A DNA stretch of 64,000 nucleotides from Polyangium sp. y55x31 (lineage in GTDB: Bacteria > Myxococcota_A > Polyangia > Polyangiales > Polyangiaceae), in assembly GCF_029946505.1 (NCBI RefSeq), contig NZ_JARZHG010000012.1, forward strand, positions 62,001-126,000, written 5' to 3'. Position 1 is the first letter of the stretch; each line of letters starts with the position of its first letter. Shown here piece after piece: positions 61,132 through 64,000 of this stretch. The notes under the pieces are model-generated. The model was not told the DNA's origin, searched no databases, and saw only the letters and a program-made list of their open reading frames with translations. The translations under genes were made by a program, and so were the position numbers.

Positions 61132-63096
61132 TCACCCGCCCCGCCGCCGATAGACCACCGTATTGTCCTGACGAACCCCCATCCCGACGAGCTCCCATTC
61201 TGCGTTGCGGGACTCGATCGCCATCCTCGCCTGGCTCTTCGCGCCGACGACGACCCAGGTCGGGTGGAGCTCCGCGATTCGCGCGAGGAAGGCGTCACGC
61301 CCCTCGAAGCGCAGGTACTTCAGGTGGTTCGACATCGCGTCGTTCCAGAATGCGCCGATGAATGCGGACTCGTCGGTGAACACGACGAGGCTGCCCGGAC
61401 CGAGCTCGCGCTCGCGTTTTTGCGCGACGTCCGGCGGCAGATGGTACCCGCCCGAGTAGGCGCTCGCGCGCTCCGCGGGCGACATGCGGACGAGCGCTGA
61501 CAGCTTTTCCGGCATGGGCTCGAGGCCGAAAAACCACGAATACCAGGCCCACGGGACGAGCGAGAGGACGAGCGCCGCGGCGACGGCGGCCTCGTGCAGG
61601 CGCGCGGACTTCGAGGCGCGCGCGGCGAGCCACGCGATGGTCGCGACGGCGAGCGCGACGATGTGGATGTTGAACCGGGCAATGTTGAGGTTCGGGGTGA
61701 GGCGGAGGAAAACGGCGCCGAGGGCCACGAGGACGAGCACGCGCTCGGCGCCGGCGTCGGGCTTCTTCGACAGGCGCGCTCGAAGGGCGGTGAACGCCGC
61801 GACGAGCGCCGCGATCGAGGCGAGCGGGACGACGACCCAGGGGACGGCATACCCATAATCACGCGCGATGATGTCGGCGACGCCGCCCGTGGGGTGGTGA
61901 TACTTGACGCGCGCGATCGTCGCGAGCGGCGGCTCCAGGCTGAGCTGAGCGAGGGTCCCGACGCCGCGGAAATGAATGCCGAGCCGCGGGATGGCGTGAT
62001 CGACCGGCCAGAGCGGATTGCCGAAGGCGAGCCAGTTGCGGCCGAACGTGAGCGCAGCGACGCCCGTGAGCAGGATCAGGCTCGAGGCGAGGAGCAGCGC
62101 CGTCGCGCGGGGACGCGCCTTCGCATGGCGGCGCAGGAGATTCACGCCGGCGACGAGGGCCATGGGCGGCGCCCAGAAAAGCGAGGCGCTCTTCGAGGCG
62201 AGCACGAGCGCGAGGCAGCCGGCGGTGATGACGGCGTCGCGCATACGCGCCTCCGCCCGCGTCGCGAAATGGAGCGCGGCGAGCAAAAAAGCGCCGACGA
62301 CGACGTCGATCATCGACGTCCGGAGCTGGCTCGTCGTGGCGGGCATCAAGAGGACGACCGCGGCCCAGCCCATACAAGGGACGGGATCGGACGCGAATCG
62401 GCGCGCGAGGAGGAAGACGCCCAGGGAGAGGGCCGGCGCAGCCAGGGTGTTGCCGATCTCGACGAAGGTTTTTCCGGTAAAAGCAACGAAGAAGAGCGCG
62501 AACGCCTCGGCGCCGCGGGGGTATCCATTGGTGGCCTGCACGACGAGCGTGCGCGGCAGGTCGACCATCTGGAAGCCGTGGTTCTGGAGGGCGAAGCCGA
62601 TCATCGGCTCGTGATAAAAGAAGCTATCCCACGACTCCGAGGGCGCGAGGTAGGTGATCCACGCGGATGCGACGATGGCGAAGGTGGAGGCGAGCAGGCC
62701 GAGGACCACGGAGCTTTGCGCGCGCCACGCGAGCCCGAGCGCGTCCCAGGGCAGCCGCGCGAGCGAGACGCCGGCGCGCGCGATTTCGCGTACGAACGCG
62801 CGAGGCGCGCGACCCCGGAGAGAGGCCGCGAAGGTCGCAGCGGACACGACGAAGGAGAGCAACGCGAGCGCGCCGGGCGTCAATCGGTTCGTGTACCCGA
62901 GCGCGAAGACGGGGACGATGATCAACCCGAAAAACACCGTGGAGGCGAGCAGGCCGAGCTCGGCGCGGCCCTCGGGTTCCGCGCGGAGCGCAGCGCCGAG
63001 CGCCGCGAATGCGGCGAACGAGACGAGCACACAGAGGAGCAACGACGAGGCCACGGCAGGAGGGGCGTACACGAACGAACACGCGGCGCCAAGCAT
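61132..63096 (-). CDS. Multi-spanning membrane protein, glycosyltransferase-like
   Basis: A 654-residue membrane protein with about 12 hydrophobic segments and a soluble C-terminal domain of about 120 residues (from PEKLSALVRMSPAERASAYS). The large loop after the first helices contains WITYLAPSESWDSFFYHEP and NGYPRGAEAF, with the acidic residues and Tyr-Pro-Arg arrangement often seen in GT-C (PMT/ArnT-like) glycosyltransferases. The start at 63096 (MLGAACSFVY) begins the first hydrophobic segment; upstream sequence is a Pro-rich run that is probably not translated. The sugar donor and target are unknown. Confidence 0.75.
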   Translation of the reverse strand: MLGAACSFVYAPPAVASSLLLCVLVSFAAFAALGAALRAEPEGRAELGLLASTVFFGLIIVPVFALGYTNRLTPGALALLSFVVSAATFAASLRGRAPRAFVREIARAGVSLARLPWDALGLAWRAQSSVVLGLLASTFAIVASAWITYLAPSESWDSFFYHEPMIGFALQNHGFQMVDLPRTLVVQATNGYPRGAEAFALFFVAFTGKTFVEIGNTLAAPALSLGVFLLARRFASDPVPCMGWAAVVLLMPATTSQLRTSMIDVVVGAFLLAALHFATRAEARMRDAVITAGCLALVLASKSASLFWAPPMALVAGVNLLRRHAKARPRATALLLASSLILLTGVAALTFGRNWLAFGNPLWPVDHAIPRLGIHFRGVGTLAQLSLEPPLATIARVKYHHPTGGVADIIARDYGYAVPWVVVPLASIAALVAAFTALRARLSKKPDAGAERVLVLVALGAVFLRLTPNLNIARFNIHIVALAVATIAWLAARASKSARLHEAAVAAALVLSLVPWAWYSWFFGLEPMPEKLSALVRMSPAERASAYSGGYHLPPDVAQKRERELGPGSLVVFTDESAFIGAFWNDAMSNHLKYLRFEGRDAFLARIAELHPTWVVVGAKSQARMAIESRNAEWELVGMGVRQDNTVVYRRRGG

Positions 63097-63325
63097 CGTG
63101 TCCAACAGCGGGAGCGGCGGCAATGGCGGCGGAGCGGGCTCCGGCGGCTCGGGAATGGGCGGCGCCGGCAGGGAGGAGGGAGAGCCCGGCGTGACCGCAG
63201 GCCCCGGACCTGTCGAACCCCACGCAGGCCACACGCGCGGACGAGTTGCCCATCGAGCCAACGACGGCCCACGGGCAGGCCGGGCCTTGACACGGCCGGA
63301 TCCAGACCCAAGTTGGGCAGCCTGA

Positions 63326-63577
63326 ATGAGCACCAAGGCCTCCCTTCACCTCGCCCGAGCCAGCAAAGCCGCGAAGCTCTTGAAGGAGGCGACGTCGCAG
63401 GAGGAAGCAGCGCTCCTGCTCGACGCAGGCCTGAGCGAGCTCAACGCAGCGCTCGCAGCGGCACCGAAGGCGCTCGCTGAGCGCGTGCAGCGCGTCGTCA
63501 ACGACATCGCCCGGCAGATGATGAGCGTCGTCCACGAGGACGCGCTCGCCGAAGCGGTCGAAGCGGCGCAGGCCTGA
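63326..63577 (+). CDS. Small helical protein of unknown function
   Basis: An 83-residue, Ala/Leu/Glu-rich protein predicted to be all-helical, possibly a coiled-coil hairpin (LARASKAAKLLKEATSQEEA, then LAERVQRVVNDIARQMMSV). No signal peptide, Cys or known motif is seen. It is divergent from the membrane protein gene and lies 152 bases before the thiH start. Codon use is consistent with coding. Confidence 0.55.
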   Translation: MSTKASLHLARASKAAKLLKEATSQEEAALLLDAGLSELNAALAAAPKALAERVQRVVNDIARQMMSVVHEDALAEAVEAAQA

Positions 63578-63729
63578 CCGTCAGGGTCGTCCCCCTCCTC
63601 TTCGCGCTCCCCAGCCTCCTCCCAGCCTCCTCCCCCGCTCCGACGCCACCGCCGTTCCGTCCGCTGTAGCTCCTGCTACCTTTGTACGCGGTTCGCTTAC
63701 GAGTTGGCTTCGACCGATGGAGGATGGCC

Positions 63730-64000
63730 ATGAGCTTCAATACGATCCTCGAGCGATACGATTTCGATGAAGTATCGCGCCGCCTTTCGAGCGCGGACGG
63801 CTTCACGGATGCGGACGTCGAGCGCGCGCTCGACGCGGGGTCCGGGGACCGACGCCCGGAGGATTTTCTGGCCTTGCTCTCGGCGGCGGCGCTCCCGCGC
63901 TTGCCCGACCTCGAAGCCCGCGCGCGCGCGCTCACGCGCGAAACGTTCGGCCAAGACATCGAGATGTTCGCGCCCCTCTACCTCTCGAATACGTGCAAGA
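63730..64000 (+). CDS. thiH: 2-iminoacetate synthase (ThiH), N-terminal part
   Basis: The first 90 residues are inside the window. They match the start of ThiH, the radical SAM enzyme that splits tyrosine to dehydroglycine for thiazole synthesis: LLSAAALPRLPDLEARARAL is the helical lead-in, and FGQDIEMFAPLYLSNTC is the strand just before the CxxxCxxC cluster, whose first Cys is visible. GGAGG lies six bases before the ATG at 63730. The rest of the gene is beyond the window. HydG is the close paralogue; neighbours that would decide are outside. Confidence 0.8.
   Translation, partial: MSFNTILERYDFDEVSRRLSSADGFTDADVERALDAGSGDRRPEDFLALLSAAALPRLPDLEARARALTRETFGQDIEMFAPLYLSNTCK

Overview
The window looks like a chromosomal segment of a large-genome myxobacterium, most likely Polyangiaceae (Polyangium/Sorangium-like). 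This is inferred from the very high GC content, the many lipoproteins with Ser- or Gly-rich linkers after the lipobox, the eukaryote-like Ser/Thr kinase, the FHA-type sigma-54 activator, and the abundance of caspase-fold and NACHT-WD40 proteins. I saw no rRNA, tRNA, CRISPR array, insertion sequence or prophage.

Region 1-36.4 kb is the most striking. Four intergenic regions (about 179-231, 27708-27772, 29532-29583 and 32301-32353) each carry the same arrangement: two copies of a CTGACGCGTCAG-type palindrome about 40 bp apart with a TGACGT/TGACAT half-site midway. Facing these are six good -24/-12 (sigma-54) promoters. Each lies either 38-39 bp or 60-61 bp from the nearest box, a difference of about two helical turns. 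The promoters point at an unfinished gene at the left edge, a lipoprotein-CHAT-caspase operon (351-7584), a lipoprotein plus caspase-fold protein pair (27575-24998, minus strand), a small lipoprotein (29702), a C14 caspase (32234-30219, minus strand), and an unknown gene followed closely by a Ser/Thr kinase-ATPase-TPR protein (32472-36380). An FHA-domain sigma-54 activator (27778-29466) sits between two of the sites and is the obvious candidate regulator. I read this as one sigma-54 regulon of caspase-like proteases. A CHAT-NACHT-pentapeptide-WD40 protein (20223-24986) lies inside the region but lacks the motif.

Between these blocks are: an ATP-grasp gene (7626-8501); a three-gene operon of thiamine-diphosphate enzyme, KAS III-like protein and NmrA-like reductase (12462-8713) that could make an acylated acyloin; an alpha/beta hydrolase, atypical SDR and tautomerase operon facing a LysR gene (12868-15740); a small RiPP-like cassette with a GRDP-like protein, a 52-aa peptide and a methyltransferase (16023-17676); and a lipid-anchored GH8 glucanase with CBM3 (18119-20044).

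Region 36.4-64 kb is ordinary accessory myxobacterial content. It holds a PAS-PAS-STAS protein, a CNF-like Cys/His protein, an MFS/LysR pair, a NADAR protein, and a pair of predicted beta-glucan-acting lipoproteins (Tos1-like and GH128). It also has a luciferase-like monooxygenase, a DUF4423 regulator, an aldo/keto reductase with a divergent MarR gene and a three-iteron operator, an isoaspartyl peptidase, several secreted or lipid-anchored proteins (Cys-rich, VWA, c-type cytochrome), a membrane glycosyltransferase-like protein, and the start of thiH at the right edge. Two short fragments (TonB C-terminal and STAS C-terminal) look like decayed genes.
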